Shown here: piece by piece, positions 32,465 through 41,321 of the stretch
Position numbering within the stretch: the stretch's first letter is position 1
Layout of the letters: each line of letters begins with the position of its first letter
Assembly: GCA_964613795.1 (NCBI GenBank)
Contig: CAZTJR010000011.1
Coordinates: forward strand, 32,977-96,976
Reading direction: 5' to 3'
Length of the DNA: 64,000 nucleotides
DNA from: Chromatocurvus sp964613795
GTDB taxonomy: Bacteria > Pseudomonadota > Gammaproteobacteria > Pseudomonadales > Halieaceae
The notes under the pieces: generated by a model
The model's database searches: none
What the model saw: the letters and a program-made list of their open reading frames with translations, nothing else
What the model was told of the DNA's origin: nothing
Position numbers and translations under genes: made by a program

Positions 32465-33633
32465 GGATCTAGAATGACGGCAATGTCGGTCTCTTCGCAG
32501 CGGACCAGCGGCTCCGCCGGAGAGGTCTCGACGCCCACCTCATTCACAAAGCCATTGCAGTAGTGACCGCCGCTGACTTCAACGCCCAGTATTCTGTCCA
32601 GTCGAAGCATGGGGCTTTCCGGGTCGAAGCTGAACACCTTGCACACCGAGAGGCTCAGGTAAAAGGAGGTACCAAAGGTCAGGGCCGGGTTGTGCTCCAT
32701 GTCTACCTGCAGGCGGCTTACGCTGTCGATATCCTGGTCTAGCGTTCCCGTGAGTCCACCGTCTTTATATTCAAGGCCGCGCACTTCGGCATCGTCCAGC
32801 TGCACCCGCTTGAAGCGAATGTGTACGGGTACGATAAAGTGGAACTTGGGCCCGAGGCTTAACCCGCCCCACAAGGCCTTCAAGCCCTTGTCCACGGCCA
32901 CCAGCTCGGGCCACAGGGGAACGAGGTCGACAATCAGGGTCAGCGTGGGCTCGGGTGAGACGACGCCGTCGTTGCTGTTGAACGTGTTATCGGTTTTGTC
33001 GAACATGCCCCAGGACTTCACTTTGACAGTCGGTTTAGGCTTGGGCTCTGGTTTCTTTTCTTCTTCCTTGTTTTCCCTCGGTTCACCTTCGAGTTCTTCA
33101 CCTTCTTTTATATCGCTGCTGTCGCTCATTTTTTTCATCAGTGTCCGGATGATCTTGATGAGCAGACCCAGAATGTCGATGGATGGCGCAAAGGTGGTCC
33201 TGAAGGCGGTTGACCACTTCAGGTAGAACCCTTTTTTATAGGTCCAGCGCGGTGAACCCGCATCCACCTGAAATTTGCCGGGGAAATCCACGCGTAGGCC
33301 AGCAAACACGCCAGCCGCCGCTTCGTCCTGCGAAACCCGCAGCTCCACGTCGCGGCCCTGGGTCTCGCCTTGCACTATGCAGGTCGCGGCGTAGGCCGGT
33401 CCGCAGACGCCGGCCACCAGCTGATAACCGACATTGCCAGACAGGCGCCAAAACAGAATACGCTTGGGGCTGACCCCCAGAATCCTGATCGGATCACGGT
33501 AGGAAAAGGAGGTGCCTGCCTGCAGGGCACCAACCTGCGGCAGCAGAGGAACGCCATCGCAGATGTCGAGACCATCAGTGCTGCCGCTGCGGGTATAGGA
33601 GGTGCCAATCCGCGTGGGTTGAATGCTTGCCAT
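32461..33633 (-). CDS. Uncharacterised 390-residue protein
   Basis: The ATG at 33633 has AGGAGGAGG 3 bases upstream, which decides the start over a longer frame to 33720. No signal peptide. Residues 1 to about 165 and 215-390 look beta-rich. Between them is a charged low-complexity linker rich in Glu, Lys and Pro (GEELEGEPRENKEEEKKPEP). Several Cys are scattered (DICDG, GVCGPA, ATCIV, SVCKVF, HYCNG, VRCEE). I do not recognise the family. It lies 10 bp after the Tat-lipoprotein gene and overlaps the HEAT-like gene, so the three form one operon. Confidence 0.65.
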   Translation of the reverse strand: MASIQPTRIGTSYTRSGSTDGLDICDGVPLLPQVGALQAGTSFSYRDPIRILGVSPKRILFWRLSGNVGYQLVAGVCGPAYAATCIVQGETQGRDVELRVSQDEAAAGVFAGLRVDFPGKFQVDAGSPRWTYKKGFYLKWSTAFRTTFAPSIDILGLLIKIIRTLMKKMSDSSDIKEGEELEGEPRENKEEEKKPEPKPKPTVKVKSWGMFDKTDNTFNSNDGVVSPEPTLTLIVDLVPLWPELVAVDKGLKALWGGLSLGPKFHFIVPVHIRFKRVQLDDAEVRGLEYKDGGLTGTLDQDIDSVSRLQVDMEHNPALTFGTSFYLSLSVCKVFSFDPESPMLRLDRILGVEVSGGHYCNGFVNEVGVETSPAEPLVRCEETDIAVILDP

Positions 33634-33643
33634 GGTCCTCCTC

Positions 33644-35017
33644 CTATGCGGGTATGCCCACGAGAATGGCCGGCTCGCCTTCGCCGAACTCCGCGTAAAC
33701 GACGATGCGGCCAGCCTCATCGGCCTGGCGACTGTGATAACCGTACATCAGTCCGGTTATCGCCTGTCCGTCGATCATGTCGCCGACTCGCAGGACAGTT
33801 TCCGGAGCGTCCGCGCCCACCATCTTCAACTCGGGAGGACGCTGCTCGTCATTGTTGATCTGCAGATACGACAGCGTGCCGTTGCCGCTCAGAACGGGAG
33901 CAGATAGAGAAAAGATTGAGGGATCGCCAAGCGTATTGGCAATTTCCGAAACAGGTCGTGCATTGCTGCTGAAAAAAAGGCGTTGCTGCTCACCGTCGGG
34001 ACTGTGGGCAATCCAGGCGGCGGCATTATCGGCACCTGCGCGTGGGCCCATGATGATTTCTCCGGCGACTTCAGATTCAAGGCGTAGCGTCTGTGGCGCG
34101 CTCAGCACCCGGGCAGGTGCAGCTGTCAGACCCGGTTGCGCGTTGCCCTGCAATAACGAACCCACGGAACCGCTACCGGGCCCGCCGCCGCCAGCGGTTA
34201 ATGGTGATTGTGCGGCAATCTGCGTCTGCGCGAGATAGTTGGCTCCGCCATAGCGATCAATGAGGCCAAAGCCCCTGACGAAGGCATCGTTTCTGCCCTG
34301 TAGTGCCGTGCCGCTGCTTTGCAGCAGGCGGGACCCTGTCAGGGATGCTTCCGGCAACGAAAAAACGCCGTGTCCGAAGTCCTTTTCCGCTGAAACGTAG
34401 TGCGACACCAGAAGCAGGTCCCGGTCATTGTTAATGGCCAGATCACCCAGGGCGCCCCCGAACATCGCGCCGTCAGGTCCTTCATCACCAAAGCTCAGAA
34501 TGCGCTGCAGGCGGTTCTCTGCGCGCAGGAAAACGGCAGGCAATTCAGCCGGCTCCGCTGGCCCGGTGCCTGTCTCGCGAAAATCGAGTACGAGGGAGAT
34601 ATCCCCACGGCCATTGGTATCAGCACGATTAATCCGCTGTACCGCGGGCCCTCCGTCATAGCCCTGTCCGGTTTCAACCACGATCTGTGCCTCGCGCACC
34701 ACCGGGCCGCTGGCTGTGTAATCCATGAACAACTCGAAAAGCGCATAATTGTCATCGCCGAGATCGCCATAAAACAGGATGCGCCCGGCGTCATTGATCA
34801 TGATGCCGGGCGTAATGTCCGCCGCCTTTGGCAGAACCGGCGAAAAACTGTCCATAATCCTGAAAAAGGTGTATTGCGTGGGTGGCCCACTGTCGGTCAC
34901 GCCGCTCTCGCTTTCGCTGCATCCGTAGGGCAGGAGAATCGCGCCGCCAACCACCGCGCCGGCTCGCCTGATAAATTCCCTGCGGTCGATGTTGCGGGAC
35001 GGGTCTCGATAGGTCAT
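33644..35017 (-). CDS. Tat-exported lipoprotein with NxxGxxxF-type repeats
   Basis: 457 residues from the ATG at 35017 (G-rich site upstream). The N-terminus is a twin-arginine signal (DRREFIRRAGAVVGGAILLP) directly followed by a lipobox ending at Cys33 (LPYGC), so it should be folded before export and then lipidated. The body contains recurring segments such as IMINDAGRILFYGDLGDDNYALFEL, LAINNDRDLLLVSHY and DEAGRIVVYAEFGEG. They resemble the tandem repeats of choice-of-anchor NxxGxxAF proteins and are probably beta-propeller-like. It heads a three-gene operon whose function is unknown. Confidence 0.75.
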   Translation of the reverse strand: MTYRDPSRNIDRREFIRRAGAVVGGAILLPYGCSESESGVTDSGPPTQYTFFRIMDSFSPVLPKAADITPGIMINDAGRILFYGDLGDDNYALFELFMDYTASGPVVREAQIVVETGQGYDGGPAVQRINRADTNGRGDISLVLDFRETGTGPAEPAELPAVFLRAENRLQRILSFGDEGPDGAMFGGALGDLAINNDRDLLLVSHYVSAEKDFGHGVFSLPEASLTGSRLLQSSGTALQGRNDAFVRGFGLIDRYGGANYLAQTQIAAQSPLTAGGGGPGSGSVGSLLQGNAQPGLTAAPARVLSAPQTLRLESEVAGEIIMGPRAGADNAAAWIAHSPDGEQQRLFFSSNARPVSEIANTLGDPSIFSLSAPVLSGNGTLSYLQINNDEQRPPELKMVGADAPETVLRVGDMIDGQAITGLMYGYHSRQADEAGRIVVYAEFGEGEPAILVGIPA

Positions 35018-35223
35018 GACTGGGCATCCCCCCTGGATCACCAAGCACGTCAATGTCCTGCCAAGCACGGGAGCGGGATTTATCGATCTGCTTCGGCAAG
35101 TTTTCTTAAGTATAGACACGAAACGGCAGAATGCGCCGGTCATTTGCTTACTTTGCCGGGCGCAGCCCTTATCATGGCCGCCTGCAAACAACGCACCTCA
35201 GGCCCCTCACCAAGGAGGCAGGC

Positions 35224-37179
35224 ATGCCCAGGCCACAAACGCCACAGCCCTACGGCAGTTGGGCGTCCCCCATTACCGCAGCCGCCCTGGTCGAGGGCAG
35301 CCGCGGACTGGGAGCACCCCACAGGGATGGCGACCATCTGTACTGGCTGGAATCGCGGCCCGCGCAGGGCGGGCGCATGACGATCATGCGCTGGCGCGAG
35401 GGCAGTGAGCCGGAAGAGCTGCTGCCAGAACCCTTCAATGCGCGCAGCCGCGTGCAGGAATACGGCGGCGGCAGTCTGCTGGTGGCGGGCGGTCGGCTGT
35501 GGTTCAGCAATTATGCGGACCAGCGCCTGTATCGGTTCACGCCGGGCGAAGCCCCGGTGGCAGTCACCCCGGCAGCCGAACTGCGCTTCGCGGGCTGTCG
35601 CCTGGATGCCGCCAGGGGCCGGCTGATCTGCATCCGCGAGGACCACCGCGTCACCGGCGAGCCGGTAAACAGCCTGGTGGCCCTGCCGCTTGACGGCATA
35701 AGCGAGGGTGAGGTGCTGTTTTCGGGCACGGATTTTGTCTCCGCGCCGCGAATGTCGCCGGATGGCAGTCGCATTGCCTTCACCACCTGGATGCATCCGA
35801 ACATGCCCTGGGACAACACCCGGCTGCACAGTGCGGGATTCGATGCCGCGGGCGAGCTGGAGGGCCTGGTGAAGCACAATCCGGACCGGGCGGAATCCGT
35901 GATCGATCCCCAGTGGCGCGACGACAACCAGCTGTTTGCCCTGTCGGATCGCGACAACTGGTGGCGGCCCTACAGCGTGACGGGCGAGACCTTCACGGCG
36001 GTGCCGACCGGACTCGAGGAGAGCGAGATCGGCGGTCCGGACTGGTCGATAGACAGACACTACTACCATTTCCTGGCATCCGGCGAGCTGCTGGTCAACG
36101 CACGGCGCGGCAGTGTTGAGACCCTGCACATACTGGACGGGGAGGGCGGGCAGCGGCGGCTCGATACGGGCGCGGTCTCCTACAGCGCGCTGGCTCTCGA
36201 CGGCGAGCGCCTGTATGTCACCGCCGGTTTCGCCGAACAGCCCACCGCGCTGATCGCGATTAACCAGCAGGGCGAAAGGCTTGCCGTGCTGCGCCGATCG
36301 CAAGAGCAGGGACTGGACCACGAGTGGGTACCCGGGTTTGCGCAGGTGAGCTTTCCCGTGGCGGATGCTGCAGTCGCGCACGGTGTCTACCTGGCACCGA
36401 AGAATCCGCACGCCCGCGGCCCGCAGGGCGAGGCCCCGCCGCTAATTGTCAGCGTGCACGGTGGGCCGACGGCATCTGCCGGGGTCAGCTACAACCCGAG
36501 GCACTACTACTGGACCAGTCGCGGCTTCGCGGTGCTCGATCTCAACTATCGGGGCAGTGCGGGTTTCGGGCGCGACTATCGCCAGGCTCTGTACGGCAAC
36601 TGGGGCCTGGCCGATGTACAGGACGCCGTTGCCGGTGCCCGGTGGCTGGCAGAGCAGGGTCTGGCCGACCCCGGACGTCTGATCATTCGCGGTGGCAGCG
36701 CCGGCGGCTATACCACGCTGGCCGCACATGCCTTCCACGAGACCTTCGCTGCGGGCGCCTCCTACTACGGGGTGTCGGACATCGAGGCCCTGGCGAAGGA
36801 GACACACAAGTTCGAGTCGCGGTATCTGGATCAGCTCATTGGCCCCTATCCCGAGCGACGCGACCTGTACGTGGCGCGGTCGCCGATTCATCACCTGGCC
36901 AGCTTCAAGGCGCCGCTGATTCTTCTACAGGGTCTGGAGGATCCGATCGTGCCGGCAAATCAGTCCGAGGCCATCTACCGGGCGCTCAGGGAAGGCGGTG
37001 TTCCTACGGCCTATATCGCCTACGAGGGCGAGTCGCACGGCTTTCGCAAGGCCGAAAACCAGATAGCCTCGCTTGAGGCCGAACTGTACTTTTACGGACA
37101 GGTTCTGGGATTCGCGCCGGCGGATGACCTGCCGGCGATCGTGATCGACAACCTGGAGGGGGCCGCAGCGTGGCACTGA
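35224..37179 (+). CDS. Prolyl-oligopeptidase-family (S9) serine peptidase
   Basis: 651 residues from the ATG at 35224 (AAGGAGG 5 bases upstream). An N-terminal beta-propeller (about residues 1-380; PRMSPDGSRIAFTTWMHP is one blade) precedes the alpha/beta-hydrolase domain. That domain shows SVHGGPTASAG, the nucleophile Ser492 in RGGSAGGYTT, Asp573 in LEDPIVP and His605 in ESHGF, the usual S9 triad. No signal peptide, so it probably cleaves short peptides in the cytoplasm. The last 10 bases overlap the yaeQ gene. Confidence 0.92.
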   Translation: MPRPQTPQPYGSWASPITAAALVEGSRGLGAPHRDGDHLYWLESRPAQGGRMTIMRWREGSEPEELLPEPFNARSRVQEYGGGSLLVAGGRLWFSNYADQRLYRFTPGEAPVAVTPAAELRFAGCRLDAARGRLICIREDHRVTGEPVNSLVALPLDGISEGEVLFSGTDFVSAPRMSPDGSRIAFTTWMHPNMPWDNTRLHSAGFDAAGELEGLVKHNPDRAESVIDPQWRDDNQLFALSDRDNWWRPYSVTGETFTAVPTGLEESEIGGPDWSIDRHYYHFLASGELLVNARRGSVETLHILDGEGGQRRLDTGAVSYSALALDGERLYVTAGFAEQPTALIAINQQGERLAVLRRSQEQGLDHEWVPGFAQVSFPVADAAVAHGVYLAPKNPHARGPQGEAPPLIVSVHGGPTASAGVSYNPRHYYWTSRGFAVLDLNYRGSAGFGRDYRQALYGNWGLADVQDAVAGARWLAEQGLADPGRLIIRGGSAGGYTTLAAHAFHETFAAGASYYGVSDIEALAKETHKFESRYLDQLIGPYPERRDLYVARSPIHHLASFKAPLILLQGLEDPIVPANQSEAIYRALREGGVPTAYIAYEGESHGFRKAENQIASLEAELYFYGQVLGFAPADDLPAIVIDNLEGAAAWH

Positions 37180-37715
37180 AATCGTCCATCTTTCGCCTCA
37201 CTCTGCAGCTCGCCGATCTCGACCGGCAGCTTTACCGGGATTTTCCCCTGACCGTCGCCCGGCATCCTTCCGAGACGGACGCGCGCATGATGCTGCGTAT
37301 TCTCGCCTTCGCGCTGCACGCCGATGATCAACTGGCCTTCGGTCGCGGCATCAGTACCGATGACGAGCCCGATCTCTGGCTGCGCGGTCTCGACGGCACC
37401 ATCGAGACCTGGATTGAGCTCGGCACGCCCGACCCGGACCGCCTGCGCAAGGCCTGCGGCCGTGCAGAGCGGGTCCTGCTGTACGCCTACGGCGACCGCG
37501 CGATACCCGTGTGGCTGAAGAAGCACGATACCGCACTGTCGCGCCTCGACAGGCTGCGGATACTGCAGGTGAAAGACGCGGACATGCAGGCGCTTGCCGG
37601 TATCCTGGCGCCCGGCATGAACCTGCAGTGCACGATCGCGGAAGGCGAACTGCTGTTCGTGAGTGACAGGCACTCGTTTGCGGTAACGCCAGTAGAGCAG
37701 CAGCTAAACGCCTGA
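37170..37715 (+). CDS. yaeQ: YaeQ family protein
   Basis: 181 residues, the usual YaeQ length. The family is compact and recognisable by ALKSSIFRLTLQLADLDR, RHPSETDARMMLRIL, EPDLWLRGLDGTIETWIELG and DRLRILQVKDADMQALA. Structurally it belongs to the PD-(D/E)XK nuclease superfamily, with the likely core in SETD...EPDLW...WIELG. E. coli YaeQ was once linked to suppression of an rfaH defect; its biochemical role is not settled. Its start lies inside the end of the S9 peptidase gene, so the two are probably co-translated. Confidence 0.92.
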   Translation: MALKSSIFRLTLQLADLDRQLYRDFPLTVARHPSETDARMMLRILAFALHADDQLAFGRGISTDDEPDLWLRGLDGTIETWIELGTPDPDRLRKACGRAERVLLYAYGDRAIPVWLKKHDTALSRLDRLRILQVKDADMQALAGILAPGMNLQCTIAEGELLFVSDRHSFAVTPVEQQLNA

Positions 37716-37930
37716 GCAGGGTCAATGGTACCGAGTGCCGATAACGTGAGAGCCTGACTGAATTCTCCTGGCAGGACGGACCGCCTGTCCCGCGTGTTGT
37801 ACCCTTCCAGGGGATGGGAGAGAATATTGCCCATTGCACGGCCCCTGCTGCCCTGGGGGATGCCGGCACGTTCCGCGCTTGCCGGGTTCTCCCGTCGCGA
37901 TGCGTTATCATCCGCAACCGCAGGTAGCAC

Positions 37931-38842
37931 ATGGCCAGGCCCAGACTCGTCCCCAAAAGCTCGGTAAACCGCGCGCTCAACGCCCTCGGGGATCGCTGGT
38001 CGCTGCTCATTATTCATCAGGCCTTCCTGGGCACCACCCGCTTCGAGGCTTTCCGCAGCCAGTGCAATATTCCGCGCAGTACCCTGTCGAACCGGCTCAA
38101 GACCCTGCTCGTCAATGACATTCTCAGCCTGCAGCCGCAGCCAGGGAGCAGCCGTCAGTCCTATCACCTCACATCGCGTGGCGAGGCGCTGTTGGACGCA
38201 GTCCTGCTCTCCTGGGCGTGGGGTATTCGCTGGGGAATGATCAGCAGGGGCATGCCCAGCTCCATCCTGCACACGGGCTGTGGCAAGGCCATGCTGCCCG
38301 TCATGGCCTGCGATCACTGTCACGAGGAGATTACCGTGACTGCCTGTCGCCGCGAGGAAGGGCCCGGGGCAGGCATGGAGGAGCTGGAGGTCAAACGCAT
38401 GCATCGGCGCCGACACGCCGCCACCGAATCCTATGCGGCGGAGGCGGTCGATCTGCTCGGGGACCGTTGGACCGGCATGGTGATCGCGACCCAGTATTTC
38501 GGTATTCACCGCTTTGATGCCATGCAGGCCTATCTCAGTATTGCCTCGAATATCCTCGCCGACCGGCTCAAAGCGCTGGAATCCAACGGCATACTCGAAC
38601 GCTGCCTGTATGAGCTGGTGCCGCCGCGCTATGAGTATCGGCTGACCAAGAAAGGCGCAGACCTGTTTCCGCACGCGCTTTCGCTGATGCTGTGGGCAGA
38701 CGAGTGGCTGGTGGACGTCAACGGGCCCCCGCTCATTGTGCGTCACCGTTCCTGTGGGCACGTGCTCGGCGCCTCGGTGGTCTGCGGCGAGTGCGGCGAA
38801 GGCCTGACGGCGGATACTGTACAGCCACGGCTGCAGTCCTGA
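37931..38842 (+). CDS. Tandem HxlR-type winged-helix transcription regulator
   Basis: 303 residues containing two HxlR-like winged helices in one chain. The first (about 9-95) has NRALNALGDRWSLLIIHQAF and SRQSYHLTSRGEALLDAV. The second (about 165-255) has EAVDLLGDRWTGMVIATQYF and YEYRLTKKGADLFPHAL. Between and after them lie Cys/His-rich stretches (ACDHCHEE, CGHVLGASVVCGECGE) that could bind metal. HxlR proteins normally act as dimers of single domains, so this is an in-chain pseudo-dimer. It precedes the catabolic cluster (SDR 79 bp downstream) and is the obvious candidate regulator. Confidence 0.88.
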   Translation: MARPRLVPKSSVNRALNALGDRWSLLIIHQAFLGTTRFEAFRSQCNIPRSTLSNRLKTLLVNDILSLQPQPGSSRQSYHLTSRGEALLDAVLLSWAWGIRWGMISRGMPSSILHTGCGKAMLPVMACDHCHEEITVTACRREEGPGAGMEELEVKRMHRRRHAATESYAAEAVDLLGDRWTGMVIATQYFGIHRFDAMQAYLSIASNILADRLKALESNGILERCLYELVPPRYEYRLTKKGADLFPHALSLMLWADEWLVDVNGPPLIVRHRSCGHVLGASVVCGECGEGLTADTVQPRLQS

Positions 38843-38921
38843 TTCCAGGCTTGCATTTCAAGACTTTTCTGGCCTAGACTGCCGTCACGCAGACAGTGCA
38901 GCGGGGCGCAGGCGGGTCGAC

Positions 38922-39884
38922 ATGAATCTTTCCATGCTACTCAAGATCGTGAAGTTCTACGGGCGCTTTGCCCCCAGTTTCTCCGCTATCGGCTATGTCG
39001 CGCGGCGGCCCTTCTGGGGGCGCTTGAGGGCAGACTTCAGTGGCCAGACCTGGCTGGTCACCGGCGCCTCCGGCGGCATCGGCCGCGCCATCGTGCTCGA
39101 GGCCGAGCGCCGCGGCGCCCGGGTCATTGCCGTGGCACGCAGTGCGGAAAAACTCGAGCGCCTGGCCGGCGAGGCGACCGGTCGCGGTGAGATCCTGCCC
39201 ATGGCGGTGGATCTCAGCCTCATGGCCGAGACCGCCGCGCTGGTTGAGCGCCTGCAGAGCGAGGGCCGGACCGTGGATGTTCTGGTCAACAACGTCGGCG
39301 CCCTTATTCATACCCACCGCCTCACTGCCGAGGGCAAGGAAAGTGCGTTTGCCCTCAACATTCTCAACCACTATCTGCTCACCGAGGGTTTGATAGAGGC
39401 TTCTCTGCTGGCGGCGGGTGGAAGCGTCATCAACATGTCCTCGGGCGGGATGTACAACGCGCCGCTCATGGTCGATCGCATGAATGTGACCGACCCTGAC
39501 ACCTACGCCGGCGTCTTCGCCTATGCGGTGCACAAGCGCGGGCAGGCAGAGCTCACGCGTTACTGGCAGGCGCGCTACGGCGCGGCAAATGACCTGCGCT
39601 TCTATGTGATGCACCCCGGCTGGACGGATACCGAGGGCGTGCAGACGGCCATGCCCCGTTTCCGCAAGATCCTGCGCCTGATCCTGCGCAACGGCCATCA
39701 GGGCGGCGATACCGCTATCTGGCTGGCGGCAGCCCGACCGCAGGCGGACCCGGCCGCCTTCTGGTTTGACCGCAAGCCGCGCAGCGCCCACGCCTACCCC
39801 GCGACTCGCCATAGCCGTGATACAGCGGAAGATCTCGCAGCCTACCTCGATCGCGAAATCGGCGCCGCGGCACCACACCAATAA
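38922..39884 (+). CDS. Short-chain dehydrogenase (retinol-dehydrogenase-like)
   Basis: 320 residues. An N-terminal extension of about 40 residues, partly hydrophobic, precedes the Rossmann motif TGASGGIG; NNVGAL and the active-site MSSGG...YAVHK (YxxxK) follow. The extended N-terminus and C-terminal FWFDRKPRSAHAYPATRHS are typical of membrane-associated DHRS12/RDH-like SDRs acting on lipophilic alcohols or ketones. It is followed by an NTF2-fold gene after 17 bp. In the cluster context an oxidation step on a hydrophobic substrate is likely. Confidence 0.87.
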   Translation: MNLSMLLKIVKFYGRFAPSFSAIGYVARRPFWGRLRADFSGQTWLVTGASGGIGRAIVLEAERRGARVIAVARSAEKLERLAGEATGRGEILPMAVDLSLMAETAALVERLQSEGRTVDVLVNNVGALIHTHRLTAEGKESAFALNILNHYLLTEGLIEASLLAAGGSVINMSSGGMYNAPLMVDRMNVTDPDTYAGVFAYAVHKRGQAELTRYWQARYGAANDLRFYVMHPGWTDTEGVQTAMPRFRKILRLILRNGHQGGDTAIWLAAARPQADPAAFWFDRKPRSAHAYPATRHSRDTAEDLAAYLDREIGAAAPHQ

Positions 39885-39901
39885 CAACGCGGAGATATCC
39901 C

Positions 39902-40399
39902 ATGCAAAGACAACACCTGAAGCCGGCCCTGAGAGCGCCTCGCGCACCCACACTCGCCGCCCTGTTACTCGCTGCGCTGCTGCCTCTTGCCGAAGCGGGA
40001 TACAGCGCCGAGCCGGAAGACAGCGTGAAAGCCGTCATTCAGGGTCTGCAAACGAGCTGGAATGCGGGCGACATGAGCGGCTATCTCGGTGCCTACCGGC
40101 GCGACGACAGCATGAGCCTGACCTTCGGCAACACGGTGGTGCAGGGCTGGGAGGCGCTGAACACGATGTTCCGCAGCCACTATCCCGACAAGGCCCGCAT
40201 GGGCACCTTCACCATCGACAGCCTGGCTGTGACCCTGCTGGGCCCGGACGCGGCAATCGCCTACGGCAATTTCACCCACGTGTTCATCGAGGAGACGATT
40301 GCCGGCGGCTACAGCCATGTCCTGCAGCGCCAGGACGACGGACGCTGGCTGATACAGCATGAGCGCACCTCGCGCGGCGCGGTCATCCCCACGCCCTGA
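39902..40399 (+). CDS. Exported NTF2-fold (SnoaL/DUF4440-like) protein
   Basis: 165 residues, with GGAG 7 bases before the ATG. A signal peptide (APTLAALLLAALLPLAEAGYSA) is followed by a cone-shaped NTF2-like domain: VIQGLQTSWNAGDMSGYLGAYRRDDSMSL and LQRQDDGRWLIQHERTSRG are the standard helix and final strands. These folds serve as isomerases, hydrolases or binding proteins and the catalytic residues are not recognisable here. It follows the SDR gene by 17 bp and is the first of three NTF2-like genes in the cluster. Confidence 0.8.
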   Translation: MQRQHLKPALRAPRAPTLAALLLAALLPLAEAGYSAEPEDSVKAVIQGLQTSWNAGDMSGYLGAYRRDDSMSLTFGNTVVQGWEALNTMFRSHYPDKARMGTFTIDSLAVTLLGPDAAIAYGNFTHVFIEETIAGGYSHVLQRQDDGRWLIQHERTSRGAVIPTP

Positions 40400-40446
40400 G
40401 CGCCGCGCCGACGGATCGAGTCTTGGGCTATCGGTTCAGTCGCCGG

Positions 40447-41244
40447 TCAGCGCCTGGGCGGCAAAGGGAAAAAACCGCTGGTGCGCCTTGCGTACTCGGC
40501 GAATTCGGGCCGTTTCTTCGACATTCGCCGCTCCAGCAGGCCCTTGCCCAGAGGGCCCATCAGCACCCAGAGCATCATGGCGGGGCTGATGACAGTCACG
40601 ATAGCGGCCGGGTTTTCCATGGCGATGGCGAAGAAGCCCACCCACACGCAGGCCTCGCCGAAGTAGTTGGGGTGGCGCGTATAGCGCCATAGCCCGCGAT
40701 CCATCACACGCCCGGCATTGGCCGGGTCGACGCGAAAGCGGCTGAGCTGCCAGTCGCCGACGGTCTCGAAGAACATACCCAGGCACCACAGGGCAGTGCC
40801 GACATAGGCCAGGGTGCCAAGGCTGGTGGGGGTGTCGCTGGCGATGGCGAAGATCAGCACCAGGGACACCAGCCACATGAAGAAGCCCTGCTGCAGGTAG
40901 ATATGCACGAGGCTGTGCAGCACATAGTTGCCGCCGCGCTCTGTCACGTAGCGGCGAAGATGGGCGTAGCGGGCGTCCTCACCACCGCGGTTGCGCCAGC
41001 CGATGTAGATGCCGATGCGCAGTGCCCACAGCGTGATCAGGGTCAGAACCAGCTGCTGTCGCGCCGGCACACCGTCGTCGATCCACCAGGTGAACCAGGC
41101 CGTGATGGCGAGGCCGAAGCCCCAGAAGATATCCGCAATGCTCGAGTCGCGGATGGCGACGCTGAGGGCCCAGAGCACGATCATCATCGCGCCAATGAGC
41201 GCCAGATTCATCAGGGCAAGTTGCAGAAAATCGCTGTAAGCCAT
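40447..41244 (-). CDS. DUF1295 membrane protein (steroid 5-alpha-reductase-like)
   Basis: 265 residues with about six membrane helices. The C-terminal half has the family hallmark GLWRYTRHPNYFGEACVWVGFF and the closing KKRPEFAEYARRTSGFFPL, as in DUF1295 and 3-oxo-5-alpha-steroid 4-dehydrogenase relatives that bind NADPH. AGAGGA lies 7 bases before the ATG. It probably reduces a C=C bond in a lipophilic substrate or modifies membrane lipids. It follows the MFS gene on the same strand after 77 bp. Confidence 0.85.
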   Translation of the reverse strand: MAYSDFLQLALMNLALIGAMMIVLWALSVAIRDSSIADIFWGFGLAITAWFTWWIDDGVPARQQLVLTLITLWALRIGIYIGWRNRGGEDARYAHLRRYVTERGGNYVLHSLVHIYLQQGFFMWLVSLVLIFAIASDTPTSLGTLAYVGTALWCLGMFFETVGDWQLSRFRVDPANAGRVMDRGLWRYTRHPNYFGEACVWVGFFAIAMENPAAIVTVISPAMMLWVLMGPLGKGLLERRMSKKRPEFAEYARRTSGFFPLPPRR

Positions 41245-41321
41245 GGGTCAGTCCTCTCGGTATCCGTCGTGTTGTGCTCTGCCGCGCCCTCTCTGTCGCA
41301 GCAGGCTTCCCTCTTCATCCA

